Shown here piece by piece: positions 9,308 through 20,077 of a stretch of DNA of 59,452 bases (position 1 is the stretch's first letter; every line of letters begins with the position of its first letter). Source of the DNA: Gammaproteobacteria bacterium (GTDB taxonomy: Bacteria > Pseudomonadota > Gammaproteobacteria > Chromatiales > Chromatiaceae); contig JAABTK010000020.1 of the NCBI GenBank assembly GCA_011389885.1, forward strand, positions 1 through 59,452. Direction: 5' to 3'. The notes beneath the pieces are model-generated. The model was not told the origin of the DNA. It was given only the letters and a program-made list of their open reading frames with translations, and searched no databases. Made by a program: the position numbers and the translations under genes.

Positions 9308-9861
9308 GGGCGGTTAACCTTCGGTCGGGCGTGAGTGATCGCAGCATAACCGCTTTCCTCCTAGGCTCACGGGCGCAAAGGACTGCTAATCGGGGAGGGC
9401 GGTTGCGCCTCGTCATAGATCGGCGTCCAACGCTACCAAGGGAAGACCGCAAACGCAATCGACCCGTGGCCTTGATTTGCGGTGCGCACCCACTGTGGAG
9501 GCGTTGCAGGCCCAGTCCCGCCGCAGCCCGCTCTGCTCCGAGCCCGGGCTTTAGTCCGGCCTGTTTAAACCGAAAAAGAACAGTCCAACCACGAATGGAC
9601 ACGAAAAAACACGAATCCAAGATTAGACGCGAGCCTACGAGCCGGCTATTTTGATAGTAGACGAAGCCTCGAATAGGCGCTTGAACATTAATAAAATACT
9701 CGGGCCTATTGCTCCTATTTAAGCCAACAAAGACTCGTACAAAAAGCAGCTAATTCGTTCAACCGAATAATCGACAAATGGATCGGGGGTTCCCGATCCG
9801 CGTTGGGGCGACGGAAATCGCACCCCTTCCGCTTGCATGCGAAACAGATTGTTGTTCTAAG
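9308..9861. other. intergenic region between the unknown gene and the res gene
   Basis: No gene is called. A dispersed repeat (family D) is at 9541-9625. From about 9630 the base composition falls clearly (many A and T), marking the edge of the restriction island. No terminator hairpin with a T-run was seen for the res gene. Confidence 0.5.
9541..9625. repeat. dispersed repeat family D, copy 1
   Basis: The word order AGCCCGGGCTTTAGTCCGG, GTTTAAACC, AAAAGAACAG, CCACGAATGGACACGAA, AAACACGAATC recurs, with substitutions, at 19839-19920. Both copies lie between genes and share orientation. They bracket the restriction island (9.9-18.9 kb). Confidence 0.75.
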
Positions 9862-12800
9862 TTACCCGGAAACAGATCCCTTCGCAGAAACGTCGCCACT
9901 TGCAAGCGCCTTGGTGAGCAGCATCTCAATATAACGATCCTTATCTTCCTGCTGAAACAGAACATGCCAGGCTTCCATTTGCGTTTTATCCACACCCCAA
10001 AACAGATGCATTTCATGCGCCGGTGTGTTGGCGATCACGAAGCTGTTCAGCGTCACGCCTGAATCGCCAAGTCGCTCTTCGATCTCCTTGATCGTCTTGT
10101 AGAACTGAATCTTGGGGTCCTGGGCCCCGAGGTTTCGAATCCCCTTGGGATCGACGAACGAGATGTACTCCTGACCCTCAGCAATTAACCAGACGATAAA
10201 ATCGGGGTGGAAGTTGCCCGCCTCGAAGAAGCCGACGCCGCGGCCCTTGCTCAGGTTGCGCAGCAGATAGAGTTCCTTGTCCTCCAGTAACGCAGGCTTC
10301 GAGTCACAGTAGTCCTTCAGGTCTTCCACGAAGCGCCGCTCGCCCTGGTTCAGGGGTACGGGACTGATCTCCACCGCTGAACCAGCTAGGTGCAGCAGCG
10401 GTTCGTAAAGGTGTCGGCCGAAGGGAATGGCTTGCAAGCCGGCAAATTGCCAGGGCTTCAGCTCGCCGGCGTCGATCTGCGCCTTGAGTTCCTGCAGCTT
10501 TGCGACAATAGCCGTCTGTGATTCCTCCACCAGGATGCGATGGTACCCTTCGGGGTGGTCTTCATTGGCCAGGGGAAGGTTCGGATCGCCGGCATCCAGG
10601 TTGCGATATTCCAGGTGCGGCAGCTCCCATTCCTTTTTGCGGAAGGCGTAGTAGCGCTCACAGTACTTCTTGAGCAGCGCCGCGGCGAGTTCCTGCCACA
10701 GGTGAATCTTCTCGAAGGAATCGAAGGCCAGCTCGGACTCCGGAATCATGAGGCGATACCAGCTCGAATCGGCCAGTAAATCGGGGAGGATATGTCGCGG
10801 CAGATTCAGATTGCGCCATGCGCGCTCGGCCTTGAAGCGTTGCAGCTCGAAGTACAGCGCGTCGAGGTTGAGAAAGGCGATGTGCCGCTGGGTTAGCACG
10901 CACTGATCGGGCTGGCGATCCGCCTCCGCGGCGCCGACACCGCTGGAGCGCAGCGCCAGGATCTTCGGATACCAGTTAAGGACAACCGGATTGGTTTGCA
11001 GATACCGGGCGGCCGCCTCCTGGGCGGGCTCGGGCGGGGCCAGTGTCGGCGCCGGCCCGAGTTTCTTGAAGGCATCGCCGAACTCGGTACTCACCCCGTT
11101 GATGGTCTTCTTCAGACGGATGGTCTTGAGCTGTTTTTGGCCCAGGTTACGAATAACGGGCAGCAGGAACTCGATACGCTCCTCATTCGAGGGCAGTCCT
11201 TCCTCTTCGAGAAATTCGCGGAACTGGGCCATGTAGTCGGCCTTAATCCCAAAGATATTCAGGGTTTCGAGGGTCGGCAGGTGGGCCGGGCGCACCACAT
11301 CCTCCGGCAGGTTCAACCTGGCGCTTCGTTTCAGACTGCCGTCATGGCCTTTCAGGCGCACGCCGCGACCGAATAGCTGGATGATCTGCGAGCCCTCCGT
11401 ACTACCCACATTCATCAGGCCCATGGTGCTGACCCGCCAGCTATTCCAACCTTCGGTGAATTTCTTGGAGCCAATCAGCACATTGACCGAGGAATCCTGG
11501 GCATTGATCGACTGAAACAGAGAGCCCTTGAAGCCCCGGTCACCGACCAGCAGACCGTCCTCCGCCTCACAAAGCGAGCACAGCTTACTGTCATCGCCCA
11601 CATTGATTACACCAAAGGGATCATTGTCGCCGACACGCAGGGCAATTTCCCCGGGCACGCCCTTGAGGTTCTCTACATGCAAGGCGCCACCGCCGGCCGC
11701 ATTGAACAGGCTGGCCTGAATCTCCTCGAATAGCTGCTCGGCGGAGAGTCCCAGGCCGTTGAGGTAGGCAAAGCGCCGGGCAAACAGGTTGCGGCCGTCG
11801 GCAGCAATCAGACCTTCCTCCAGCACCCGCCGAATGCGCGCCGCGCTCCCGGCGCGATCACCGAGAAAGCGCGCCAGAAAGCGCAGGATCTCAATGATGT
11901 CGGAGGCATCCTTGGTTGATAACGATGCGGTCACGCGGCCGCCTACGAAGATCCACAATGGCTTCTCGATATTGAAGGGCCGGCACGCCACAGCTTGTTC
12001 ACCATAGAGGCGCAACTGCTGGAAGAACGACAGCAGGCAGGCCGCCAGATACACCTCTAGGGTGTTTTCCTGGGTCTCCGGGTCCAGGTTCAGGATCTGG
12101 TAGTCCTTGCCGTAGCCGTCGCCGTAGAAATACTTGTAGGAGTAGTCGAACAGCACGCAGCGCGCGTACTGGGCCGTCAGTTGCGAGCTGCCCTTCACCG
12201 CCTGGCCGAAGGTCGCCGAATACTCGAAAGAAAAGCCCTGCTCGCACAGGGCGTTGCGAAAGCGCATCCAGGCACCCTTTTCGCCACCGCTCGTGCCCCG
12301 GTGGCCCTCGTCGATCAGCACCAGATTGTTGTCCTCAAAGGCATCGACGGCCACGGTCTTGTCACCCATCTCGTCGCGTAGCTTGTTGATGTCGATAATC
12401 TGGACCGCCTGCCCGGCGAACAGCCCGCGCCCGTTCTTGTCGAACAGCTCCGCCTCGATCCCGGCGGCCTGAAACTCTCGCAGGTGCTGATGGCTCAGCC
12501 CTTCGTTGGGCGTCAGAAGGATAATGCGGTTCAGTTCACGCCGACGGCGGTGCTTGGTCAGGTAATGCTGATATTGCAGGATATTGCCGTGCATGATCAG
12601 CGTCTTGCCCGAACCCGTGGCGCTCCAGAAGGCCAGCTTGTTCAGCTGCCCGGCGACATCGCCTTCCGGGTCCAGCTTTGGGACCTGATCCGGTTCCGGC
12701 TTGTCGGCGTTGTAGCGCTTGATCTGTTCATTGATCGAGGCCAGCAAGGTATCCGCATCGGAAAAATAGCGATCCAGATAGATTTCGGTAAACAGCAGCG

Positions 12801-13176
12801 ACAAGTACTGGAAGTACTTCCAGGCGATGGCTTCTTCGCCGCGTGCCAGCCGGCGCTCGTTCAGGCGCTGGGTATGGCGGACGATATTCTGGTCATACTC
12901 CAGCAACAGATCGGCCGGCAGCTCTGGCAGCGGGTCGGTCTGGTTGGTCAGGGCCGTGTGGAAGCGGTGGATGTTGTTTTCATCCAGCCCGCCAGCACTA
13001 TCCTCACTCAACTGAAACCGCTGTTTGAAGGCCTCCAGCAGCGTCAGCCGCTTGCCGTTCCAGGTGAAAAAGCCATCCGTGGACGGCAGCCCAAACAGGC
13101 TGAACAGCCACTGGTTCAGCACCAGCTTGTAGGCGAACGGCACCTGCGGGCGGTTGTTGCGTCTGCGAGGCGGCAT
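9862..13176 (-). CDS. res: type III restriction enzyme Res-like helicase-nuclease
   Basis: 1104 residues. It has a superfamily 2 helicase core: Walker A ATGSGKT (about residue 185), DEGH box ([13 protein letters not shown], ~289) and a C-terminal helicase motif near [14 protein letters not shown] (~600). A PD-(D/E)xK-like nuclease site near the end is suggested by [12 protein letters not shown] (~990) and SFVDPKG (~1010). These are the parts of type III restriction subunits, which translocate DNA and cut between head-to-head recognition sites when bound to Mod. The ATG is seven bases after the stop of the ATPase gene upstream, so mod, the ATPase and res are one operon. Gene order mod-res is classical; an ATPase in between is not. 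Length fits large type III Res proteins. Confidence 0.85.
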   Translation of the reverse strand: MPPRRRNNRPQVPFAYKLVLNQWLFSLFGLPSTDGFFTWNGKRLTLLEAFKQRFQLSEDSAGGLDENNIHRFHTALTNQTDPLPELPADLLLEYDQNIVRHTQRLNERRLARGEEAIAWKYFQYLSLLFTEIYLDRYFSDADTLLASINEQIKRYNADKPEPDQVPKLDPEGDVAGQLNKLAFWSATGSGKTLIMHGNILQYQHYLTKHRRRRELNRIILLTPNEGLSHQHLREFQAAGIEAELFDKNGRGLFAGQAVQIIDINKLRDEMGDKTVAVDAFEDNNLVLIDEGHRGTSGGEKGAWMRFRNALCEQGFSFEYSATFGQAVKGSSQLTAQYARCVLFDYSYKYFYGDGYGKDYQILNLDPETQENTLEVYLAACLLSFFQQLRLYGEQAVACRPFNIEKPLWIFVGGRVTASLSTKDASDIIEILRFLARFLGDRAGSAARIRRVLEEGLIAADGRNLFARRFAYLNGLGLSAEQLFEEIQASLFNAAGGGALHVENLKGVPGEIALRVGDNDPFGVINVGDDSKLCSLCEAEDGLLVGDRGFKGSLFQSINAQDSSVNVLIGSKKFTEGWNSWRVSTMGLMNVGSTEGSQIIQLFGRGVRLKGHDGSLKRSARLNLPEDVVRPAHLPTLETLNIFGIKADYMAQFREFLEEEGLPSNEERIEFLLPVIRNLGQKQLKTIRLKKTINGVSTEFGDAFKKLGPAPTLAPPEPAQEAAARYLQTNPVVLNWYPKILALRSSGVGAAEADRQPDQCVLTQRHIAFLNLDALYFELQRFKAERAWRNLNLPRHILPDLLADSSWYRLMIPESELAFDSFEKIHLWQELAAALLKKYCERYYAFRKKEWELPHLEYRNLDAGDPNLPLANEDHPEGYHRILVEESQTAIVAKLQELKAQIDAGELKPWQFAGLQAIPFGRHLYEPLLHLAGSAVEISPVPLNQGERRFVEDLKDYCDSKPALLEDKELYLLRNLSKGRGVGFFEAGNFHPDFIVWLIAEGQEYISFVDPKGIRNLGAQDPKIQFYKTIKEIEERLGDSGVTLNSFVIANTPAHEMHLFWGVDKTQMEAWHVLFQQEDKDRYIEMLLTKALASGDVSAKGSVSG

Positions 13177-13183
13177 TTTCAGT

Positions 13184-14896
13184 TTAATCCTCTGTGCCGT
13201 CGGCTTTTGCCGAATCGGCCACTTTCACGATTTCATCCAGCACCTGCGAGACTTCTTCATCCAGGTCATGCGTGCTTACAAAGCGTGCCAACTCGTGATA
13301 GTCAGTTTTGCGCATTAGATTTGGCAAACTCAGTTTCTTAAAGAACTTGGCAAACAGCGGGTCGAGAAAGTCATCAGTGACCTTGCTGTCATTCTCCCAA
13401 GGAGACGGTTTGCCAAGCGTTTCGAGGGCGCTTTCCATTTCTGTGATCGTCTCTTCCATAACCGTCTCCCAGCTATCAGCGAATAATGGCCCATGCTCTC
13501 TCTCAGCCATTGACCTCGCCCAGGCGACAAGAACGTTGCGATCACAGAGATAGTTTTCTATTTCCCTCTTCCCCCACATCCTTTGATTTATATTCGGATC
13601 CTTTGGAGGTAAGTTTTCGAGCCTATCGTAAACCGCGATACCCACAAGATCGGGTTTCGCCTCCCGTAGTCCGTAAAAATGCTCCTGAGCCTTTCTTGGT
13701 TGATTGAGTACGTAGTGCACAAAGGGTTTTTCGAGAGCCTTTTTTGCACTGTGGTCGAGAACATCCGCGAAGGCTTTTAATATGGCAAGATCGGTTGAAC
13801 CTTCCAGGTAGAGAACCCAACCGGTGGTTTCCGCCTGATAATACTGGTCATACCCAATCTCCTTCAAGGATTTGAGAACTTGCGATCCTCGATCGTCAAT
13901 ACGGTGTGGCTTGCCCACGAAGGCAATCACGATATCCCGATCCGCTGCTTCGTTAAGAATCACTTCCGAATGACTTGCCGCCACAATCTGATTGCCATAG
14001 CGGGTAGCTGTATCAGACAACAATTGATAAATCTGCCTCTGTCTCAAGATTTCCAGATGCGCGTCCGGTTCATCCAACAACAGCACGGTCTTCTGGTTAA
14101 CCATCATGTGCGCCATCAACAACAGTGTCTGCTGCAACCCCCGTCCGGAGGATGAAATGTCAAGCTTCGCCTCTCGCTGCTTGTAGGCAAGTGTAATTTC
14201 ACCCCGTTCCGAAATATAAACTGGCTCCAGGAGCCTTACGCCGAAAAGGCCTTCAATGCACTGCACAAGCTCCGCCCAGTCCTTATCACCCCTTTCCCGC
14301 TCTCGAATCTGGTAGCAAAGATTCCTCAAGACTTCGGCGGTACGCCCTTCTCCCATCCGGACATTGATCGCGCCAGCATCAAGCCGGGTTTCGGTTCCGC
14401 CAAGTCCCGACATGGGTTGCAAATAGGCAACATTGATCTCTTTGACAACCTCTGGAATTTGCATCCGATCCGGTTCATTCGATACGTAGTCCAGCCGAAG
14501 TGGGCGGCAGTAAAACGATTCCTCATTTGCGTAATCAAACTCAAGTCCGCACTCCCATTCGGCGCCGTTGTTTACCCCCTTAACCAAAATCTCAATCCGA
14601 ATCTTGCGGTTCCCCGCCTCCATGACATGGAGATCACGCCAAAGAAGGTTGGCCGTTGGGACCGGCACGGCAATCAGGTCACGCCGATTGATCGTGACCC
14701 CAGGCCGCTTGCTGGGCCCTGATTGCAGGCCTCGCTTTTCCAGCCAGCGTTTGACACCAATATCCCATAATGCGAGCGCCTGAAGTGCGGAGGTCTTGCC
14801 GCTGTTATTGGGGCCTACTAAAACCACGCGGTCCCCCAGCTCAAAATCAACCGGACCCAGGTTCTTGAAGTTACGAATGGAAATTTCAGTCAACAT
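13184..14896 (-). CDS. OLD-like AAA ATPase with a TOPRIM-type domain, inside the type III operon
   Basis: 570 residues. Residues 1-330 form an ABC/SMC-type ATPase: [22 protein letters not shown] and Walker [10 protein letters not shown] (residues 29-37), signature [16 protein letters not shown], Walker [14 protein letters not shown] and the switch histidine in ASHSE. The following segment [17 protein letters not shown]...IAVYDRLEN looks like a TOPRIM nuclease domain with its glutamate (LEGSTD) and an acidic second motif (YDRLEN, not the usual DxD). This is the layout of OLD-family nucleases used in several phage-defence systems. It starts five bases after mod and ends seven bases before res, so it is co-translated with them. 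Its base composition is visibly lower in GC than res. A role as accessory effector is inferred. Confidence 0.8.
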   Translation of the reverse strand: MLTEISIRNFKNLGPVDFELGDRVVLVGPNNSGKTSALQALALWDIGVKRWLEKRGLQSGPSKRPGVTINRRDLIAVPVPTANLLWRDLHVMEAGNRKIRIEILVKGVNNGAEWECGLEFDYANEESFYCRPLRLDYVSNEPDRMQIPEVVKEINVAYLQPMSGLGGTETRLDAGAINVRMGEGRTAEVLRNLCYQIRERERGDKDWAELVQCIEGLFGVRLLEPVYISERGEITLAYKQREAKLDISSSGRGLQQTLLLMAHMMVNQKTVLLLDEPDAHLEILRQRQIYQLLSDTATRYGNQIVAASHSEVILNEAADRDIVIAFVGKPHRIDDRGSQVLKSLKEIGYDQYYQAETTGWVLYLEGSTDLAILKAFADVLDHSAKKALEKPFVHYVLNQPRKAQEHFYGLREAKPDLVGIAVYDRLENLPPKDPNINQRMWGKREIENYLCDRNVLVAWARSMAEREHGPLFADSWETVMEETITEMESALETLGKPSPWENDSKVTDDFLDPLFAKFFKKLSLPNLMRKTDYHELARFVSTHDLDEEVSQVLDEIVKVADSAKADGTED

Positions 14897-14901
14897 AGGA
14901 A

Positions 14902-17900
14902 TCAGGCCTCCGCCTCTTCAAACATCAGCCGGTGGAAGTCTTGCTCGATCAGGCGGACCTTCCAGGTGGCGTCAGGCTGGCGCAGGTTTTCCAGGTTGTT
15001 GTCGCCGTTGACGTAGATTAGATCGAATTCGCTGTCCTTGCTGGAATAGCCCTGCTTCTTGAACCATTCGTCCAGCACCAGATTGTCCTGCTCGGGATCG
15101 CCAATGAGCTTGCGCCAGATCACCAGCGTCTTCCGGCCATCCGGCGTGTTGCCGGTGACAGTGCGGAACCACCAGGGGCCGTCGTCGGCTTCGCGGATGC
15201 GGCCGTCGAGCAGCAGGCGACGCGGGTTTTCCTTCGGCAGGTCGGGATCGTCGTCGCGCTTGAATTGGGCCGTGACGGTCTGAGGCGCGGCGATGGTTTC
15301 CACGGTCAGGCCGATCAGCCAGTTGAAGGTTTCCAGCAGGTCCACATTGATCTCACGGGTTTCCTCGCTGCCGGGGCGCTTGACCTTGAGCCGATAGGCG
15401 GTGGGGTCGGCAAAGGCGGCGATATTGAGCAGGGACTGTTGGCCGCGGGTTTCAACATCTAGCCAGTAGCGCAGCAGGTACTGCTCGCGCAAACCGTCGG
15501 CGCCCTGCGCCTGCTGGCTGGTCAACAGGTCGCTTTGCGTCTCGGTACGGCGTGGTTCCAGGTTGTTGAGGGCGTCTTCGTAGGATTCCAGGCAGATCAC
15601 CTTCACGATGCGGGGGCTGCGATTCGCTTCTTCTTCCGTAGCGAGCCTCTTTGGCTTACCGCCCTTCCACTCTGGTGTAAAGGTGATTTTCTTGAGGCGC
15701 GGTAGAAGAATCGCATCGAAGTACTCCCCCATCTCTACCAGAATGAACTTGCGCCTTCCCCCATCTTCGCGATTGAGATTAACTAAGCTATGTCCAGTCG
15801 TGCCGGACCCTGCAAAGTAATCTAATACGTTTGATCTTTCTGATATGACATAAGGCAATAAATAAGATGCGAGTTCAACGGGCTTTGGATTTCTAAATAT
15901 GTCCCTCGCACCAAACAAACGATCTAAGTCATTCGACCCTTTTCTAGCATCAAGATAGAATACGCTGCGAAGCGGAAATCGTACGTCTCGAAGGTACACC
16001 TTCAATTCGGGAATCTTTTCTTCCGTTTCACCAAATATTATTCTCCCCTCGTCGAGGAATTTCTCCATAGTAGACTCAGGAAATCTCCATCCCCAATACG
16101 GCTTGGTACACGATTTGTTCGTAACTGGATGAATTACATCATAGTCGTATCCTCTTTTTCCGGGATTCTCCATATTACGACGAGCGACATATGGTCCATC
16201 AAGGTCAACTCTCCTATACCGGTACAGATCTCCTAGCTTCTCCCTATTCGACAACGCGAATTCTGCAAACTTCCGCTCAATCTCCTCCATCGAAGAACTT
16301 GATCTTTTTATTTTTCCAAACTCATCTAATATGAATTGTTTGGTTTCATTATCGGAAGTACTCCAATGCCTCGCCACATCACTTTTAGATTTCGCATGAA
16401 AAACGATATATTCATGTTCTACTGCAATTCGCGTAGGGTTATTGTCGGTCGCACCTTTCCATATGAGGTTTCCGATTTCATTATCTTGGCCCAGTCGATC
16501 TCTCAATATTAATTTGAGCGACTGAACCTCTATATCATCTATATTTGATGCGAAAATACCGTCGTGCGAAAGTAAGTTCACTCCAGCTCCCAATCGATTA
16601 TGCATCATCGTTAACCAACTGGAGTGTTGATAAGTATCCTTATATGGGAATCCATCGCCGCCAGTGTTGTAGGGGGGATCGATAAAGATACACTTTATAG
16701 ACTCACGTAAGGTAAGGTCCATCATCGATAAGGCTTGGAAGTTCTCACTATGAAACAGAACTCCATCGGTCTGCTCGTCAATGTCACCCATTACTTCCAG
16801 CATCCGCTGATTAAAGCCGTCATCAAAGTGTCTATTGTCCATCATCAGCGTCGGATGCGCCTTCAGAAACTCCACTGTCAGCGGCTCGCTATAAGCCACC
16901 GTTGTCAAATCCGCCTCAAGCTCATCAATGGCATGTAGCTCGACCCATTCCTGCCGCAACGCTTCGTTGGCGGCAATCTCCGGATAGAACGCCTCCGGAA
17001 CGCAGCCGATACGAATGCAGTACGACGTTTCGGTGACAAACTTCTTCTTCAGCCAGAGCTTCTTCTGAAAATCCTCCAGTTGCGCCAGGAAGGCGATGAT
17101 CTTGCCGGCGATCTGGCGGATCACCTTGATCTTGGACAGGTACTGCTCCACGCGCGGGACGGTTTCGCTTTCGATGTCGTCCAGATGCATGACTTCGTTC
17201 TTGATGTAGAAGTCCAGCTCCCGGCGCAGGAAGCCGCCCAGGTCCTTGTGGATAAAGTAGTCGAAGGTATTACGGGCGGTGTAGCGGTTGAGGTGGGCGG
17301 CTAGACGGCTGTAGTCGGCCAGCTCGCCATCGGCCTTGAGGTGTTTCTTGGTCAGCTCCGCCAGCCAGGGCTTGAGGCTGTTGTCCTCTACCGCCAACAC
17401 GCGGCGCACCGCGTCCTCGCGCAGGTCTTTCTGGGCCGGCGGCTTCTTCTTAGCGGCCGCCGTGGCCTTAGCCCTGGCTTCCTCGCTCCAATCGTGCAGG
17501 GTCGCGGGGCGATACTCGAACCTGAGCACCAGTTCTTTTCCACTTTCGCCATCTTCTTCGGCAATGAAGTCTTCGGCGGCCAGGATGAATACGCGGTTCT
17601 TGCCCTCGGCCTCCTTCACATTGCCGTGCTCGCCCTCAGCGGCCTCGACAAGGCGGAAATGCACGCGCAGGGGATCGTCGGCGCCGGGCTTCAGGGTAAA
17701 GGCGTAGTCACGCAGGTACTCGCTGGTTTTGATGTAGTACTGGTCCTTGTTGGCCCAGTGCAGTTTGACTTCCTCGCCCTCGTAGGGAATGGCGTAGACC
17801 CCGGGTTTGTAGACGCGCTTGGCGAGAAAGTCGCCCTCGTGGTAATAGCGGCGGAAGAACTTGTAGAGGTGGTCGTAGACTTCCTGTTCCAGGCCGGTAA

Positions 17901-18216
17901 CATCGACGCCCTGCTCGGCGATCTTCTGGCGTAGCTCCTTCACCTTGGCCGTGGTCTCCGGGTCCACGCCCAGGCCGTTGGCCTGCTCGATGGCTTGTAG
18001 CAGCTCCTTCTCCAGCTCGGCCTTGTCCGCGGTCTTGTACTGGCTGAAGGCGGCCTTCACCTGGGGCAGCAAGTCGCGGTCAAGGAACTGGCTGATCTCA
18101 TCGGCGCGGGCATGCATAATGCGGTAAAGTCCGAAGTCCAGGTCTGGCTGGTCTAGCTGGAACAGCTCCTTTAGCAGGCCAACAAGCCTTTTGAATTGAG
18201 AGTTGAGAATTGACAA
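14902..18216 (-). CDS. mod: type III-like DNA methyltransferase (Mod)
   Basis: 1104 residues from a TTG start at 18216 preceded by AAGAGGA (18225-18231). An N-terminal region of about 490 residues precedes the methylase core. Motif IV is [12 protein letters not shown] (about residue 512) and motif I is [14 protein letters not shown] (about residue 803), the order of beta-class adenine-N6 methylases such as type III Mod. The 290 residues between them should hold the target recognition domain, and that DNA (about 15790-16760) is markedly AT-rich compared with the rest of the gene. The first residues (SILNSQFK) are encoded by the same ATTG/AATT-type simple repeat that fills the leader. Mod recognises the site, methylates it and guides Res. 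It heads the mod-ATPase-res operon. Confidence 0.88.
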   Translation of the reverse strand: MSILNSQFKRLVGLLKELFQLDQPDLDFGLYRIMHARADEISQFLDRDLLPQVKAAFSQYKTADKAELEKELLQAIEQANGLGVDPETTAKVKELRQKIAEQGVDVTGLEQEVYDHLYKFFRRYYHEGDFLAKRVYKPGVYAIPYEGEEVKLHWANKDQYYIKTSEYLRDYAFTLKPGADDPLRVHFRLVEAAEGEHGNVKEAEGKNRVFILAAEDFIAEEDGESGKELVLRFEYRPATLHDWSEEARAKATAAAKKKPPAQKDLREDAVRRVLAVEDNSLKPWLAELTKKHLKADGELADYSRLAAHLNRYTARNTFDYFIHKDLGGFLRRELDFYIKNEVMHLDDIESETVPRVEQYLSKIKVIRQIAGKIIAFLAQLEDFQKKLWLKKKFVTETSYCIRIGCVPEAFYPEIAANEALRQEWVELHAIDELEADLTTVAYSEPLTVEFLKAHPTLMMDNRHFDDGFNQRMLEVMGDIDEQTDGVLFHSENFQALSMMDLTLRESIKCIFIDPPYNTGGDGFPYKDTYQHSSWLTMMHNRLGAGVNLLSHDGIFASNIDDIEVQSLKLILRDRLGQDNEIGNLIWKGATDNNPTRIAVEHEYIVFHAKSKSDVARHWSTSDNETKQFILDEFGKIKRSSSSMEEIERKFAEFALSNREKLGDLYRYRRVDLDGPYVARRNMENPGKRGYDYDVIHPVTNKSCTKPYWGWRFPESTMEKFLDEGRIIFGETEEKIPELKVYLRDVRFPLRSVFYLDARKGSNDLDRLFGARDIFRNPKPVELASYLLPYVISERSNVLDYFAGSGTTGHSLVNLNREDGGRRKFILVEMGEYFDAILLPRLKKITFTPEWKGGKPKRLATEEEANRSPRIVKVICLESYEDALNNLEPRRTETQSDLLTSQQAQGADGLREQYLLRYWLDVETRGQQSLLNIAAFADPTAYRLKVKRPGSEETREINVDLLETFNWLIGLTVETIAAPQTVTAQFKRDDDPDLPKENPRRLLLDGRIREADDGPWWFRTVTGNTPDGRKTLVIWRKLIGDPEQDNLVLDEWFKKQGYSSKDSEFDLIYVNGDNNLENLRQPDATWKVRLIEQDFHRLMFEEAEA

Positions 18217-18280
18217 TTGATAATTCCTCTTTTTGAATTGATAATTGATGGGGCATACAGGATCGCTTATTATTTACTAC
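18217..18280 (-). promoter_or_regulatory. mod leader between the heptamer array and the start codon
   Basis: These 64 bases contain the ribosome binding site AAGAGGA (18225-18231) and several repeats of the word AATTGATAATTGA type. A promoter must lie here or across the adjacent heptamer array for mod to be expressed; AT-rich words such as TAATAA (around 18269-18274) could serve as a -10 box but this is a guess. Confidence 0.35.
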
Positions 18281-18350
18281 CCACTATCCACTATCCACTA
18301 TCCACTATCCACTATCCACTATCCACTATCCACTATCCACTATCCACTAT
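18281..18350. repeat. heptanucleotide simple-sequence repeat (CCACTAT)10
   Basis: Ten perfect tandem copies of CCACTAT (ATAGTGG in the direction of mod), 70 bases in all, 64 bases upstream of the mod start codon. The array abuts the point where the relic helicase reading frame is lost. Because seven is not a multiple of three nor a helical turn, copy-number change would alter both spacing and phase of upstream elements. Confidence 0.97.
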
Positions 18351-18918
18351 TTGGGACCTGAAGGCGTTGGGATCGCCGAAGATGTGATCGTCAATCAGGC
18401 TCGCCAGTCCGTAGAGTTCCATTAGGCTGTTTTGCAAGGGGGTTGCAGTGAGCCATAACTTGCGCCGGCCTTCGGTGGCCCACTGCTTGCGTATCGCAGC
18501 CGGAGGCCTTGGTCATCCTTCCGGCCAATACCCTGTAATGGGTGTGTTATATGGGTCGCTTTAGCCTGTAAAATCGAGCGCTTACGTCAGATCGTTCGTC
18601 GTGAGCGGCCTAAGGTGGCCGGAACGATGATCAAGGCCCAGCCGGGCAGATCACCAGCAGGCGCCGGCGGCGCTCGGCTCACCGCTGGCACAGTACGATG
18701 CCCGCCTCGATGGTCTTGCCCAGGCCCACCTCGTCCGCCAGCACCACCCCTTCGGAAAGGGGGGACTGCAAGGCGAACATCGCCGCCTCGATCTGATGGG
18801 GGTTCAGATCGACCGAGGCGTCGAATAGCGACATGGAGAGCTGATCCGCCGCGCCGGGCGGCGCCTGGCGCGTCAGGTCATAGGCATCGTATTTGGCGTG
18901 GTGGGCCGTGATCGTCAT
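18351..18918 (-). pseudogene. relic of an SNF2/HepA-like helicase
   Basis: From an ATG at 18918 the frame reads MTITAHHAKYDAYDL, then NPHQIEAAMFALQSPLSEG and Walker A ADEVGLGKTIEAGIVLCQR. A TGA (18679-18681) stands where the family has tryptophan; the same frame goes on with AERRRRLLVICPA. It is then interrupted by a 142-base insertion, after which AIRKQW resumes, jumps (deletion) to RRKLWLTATPLQNSL, MELYGLASLIDDHIFGD and NAFRSQ, and ends in the heptamer array. About 700 C-terminal residues of a normal helicase are missing. It was probably a member of the same island before decay. Confidence 0.85.
18498..18645. mobile_element. 136-bp MITE-like element with 23-bp inverted ends and a 6-bp target duplication
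   Basis: AGCCGG occurs at 18498-18503 and at 18640-18645. The bases between begin AGGCCTTGGTCATCCTTCCG and end with the near-inverse (GGCCGGAACGATGATCAAGG at 18617-18636, then CCC); 20 of 23 end positions pair. Removing 142 bases joins the helicase codons for CPA and AIRKQW in frame, which shows it is an insertion. No coding capacity; it must have been moved by another element's transposase. Confidence 0.8.
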
Positions 18919-19557
18919 GTGTTGTCTTTTGTATCCGGCCGTTCGTTGTTCTCGGGGATTGCAATGCCGTTGCGTCCGCAATAAAGGATAAAAAACCCAA
19001 CCGCCTACGCCGAAGTATCCCCTCTTTCGGTAGGTGCAGTCAAGGCCAGGCCCAAGCCTCGTCGGGTTGCCCGGGGGTGATCGGGGCGTTGAAATCGGCC
19101 TGTCGGGGGTTGTTGAGGGCGGTTGTTGCGCTAAGGAAGGCGGGCTAAGAGAGCAGGCGTTTCGCGAGCGTCAACTGCCGGTCCGGCAGCCCGCAGCGGG
19201 CCGCTCTACCAGGACACCTTTGATCAGGCTCGTGTTCCGGTTCCGACTGGGCGAGGGGGTCGCCTGGTAAGCACTCATCGGCATTGATGGTGTCCGCGCT
19301 TGGTGACGCTGCTCTTGCGGCGTCACCGATCCGGCGGCGCTCCGCGTCGCGAGTCGGGGCGCGGAGCGCCCTCGGATGCGTCACCCCGGCTAAAGTTTCA
19401 GCTTTCGTGAGGGTTGTATGGCGCTTAGTTCGCAGTAGTCCGTAGTCAGTGCTCAGCCCGAGCCGATGGCTGTAGCTTCAGTGACCGCTGGAGTACCGCC
19501 CTCGGGCTGTGCGGGCCGTTCACAGGCCAAGGCCTGTACTCCAGGTCCGGGCACAGG
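18919..19557. other. gene-poor stretch between the relic helicase and rnfH
   Basis: No gene supported. It contains a 10-bp-stem palindrome (GGCGCTCCGC at 19336-19345 with its inverse at 19361-19370) and an inverted REP pair at 19490-19542. Short reading frames here have atypical composition and no ribosome binding sites. Confidence 0.5.
19490..19542. repeat. REP-like inverted pair (family A)
   Basis: GGAG at 19490-19493 is followed by TACCGCCCTCGGGCTGTGCGG; the partner is CACAGGCCAAGGCCTGTACTCC ending 19542. Each half is a short hairpin next to a GGAG foot. Related copies are at about 25642, 29473, 40577, 46341 and 46500. Confidence 0.75.
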
Positions 19558-19815
19558 TCAGTCGCGCCGTTCCACTGTCTCCGGGTCGGCGGTGATGGGG
19601 CGATAGATTTCGATTCGTGCGCCGTCCTCGGCCGCTGCGTCGAGCTTGATGACCTTGCCGAAGATGCCTACCTTGTGCTTCCCCAAATCGATCTCGGGGA
19701 ACATCTTCAGCACGCCGGAATGTTCGATGGCCTGTTCCACGGTGCTGCCGTCGGGCACGTCGAGCTTGAGCCAGACTTGTCGATTCTTGCCTGCGTAGGC
19801 TACGCCGATGTTCAT
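19558..19815 (-). CDS. rnfH: RnfH-family ubiquitin-like protein
   Basis: 85 residues beginning MNIGVAYAGKNRQVWLKLDV, with VPDGSTVEQAIEHSGVL and the conserved DLGKHKVGIFGKVIKLD block of the RnfH (UPF0125) family, a small beta-grasp protein of unproven function encoded with rnf or with ratA. Its place at the end of the rnf genes, same strand, matches the Azotobacter rnf1 cluster. It lies 262 bases beyond rnfE, with a dispersed repeat in between, so co-transcription with rnfE is likely but not shown. Confidence 0.9.
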   Translation of the reverse strand: MNIGVAYAGKNRQVWLKLDVPDGSTVEQAIEHSGVLKMFPEIDLGKHKVGIFGKVIKLDAAAEDGARIEIYRPITADPETVERRD

Positions 19816-19838
19816 GGATGCGCCTCTATGGATGTCGG

Positions 19839-19920
19839 AGCCCGGGTTTTAGTCCGGTGTGTTTAAGCCTAGAAAGAATAGTTGAGCCACGAATGGACAC
19901 GAATAAACACCAATCTCTAA
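19839..19920. repeat. dispersed repeat family D, copy 2
   Basis: Diverged copy of the 9541-9625 repeat: AGCCCGGGTTTTAGTCCGG, GTTTAAGCC, CCACGAATGGACACGAA and AAACACCAATC appear in the same order. It separates rnfH from rnfE. Confidence 0.75.
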
Positions 19921-20077
19921 TGCGCTGCATGCGCACCCTGATTCACCTTGAGGGTGAGGGGAGGCAGGCCAGTGATTGCTCGCTGTTTATTGGTGTTCCT
20001 GAGTGGTTAAATGCCGGGGTTAGGCGAAGCGGTTTGCGATTTTGCAACTAAAGCGCTGCGCATTCTGCGTTTCCGGT

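Noticed and set aside
18281-18350. Heptamer array considered as a CRISPR
   Set aside because: Units are seven bases with no spacers and no cas genes nearby.
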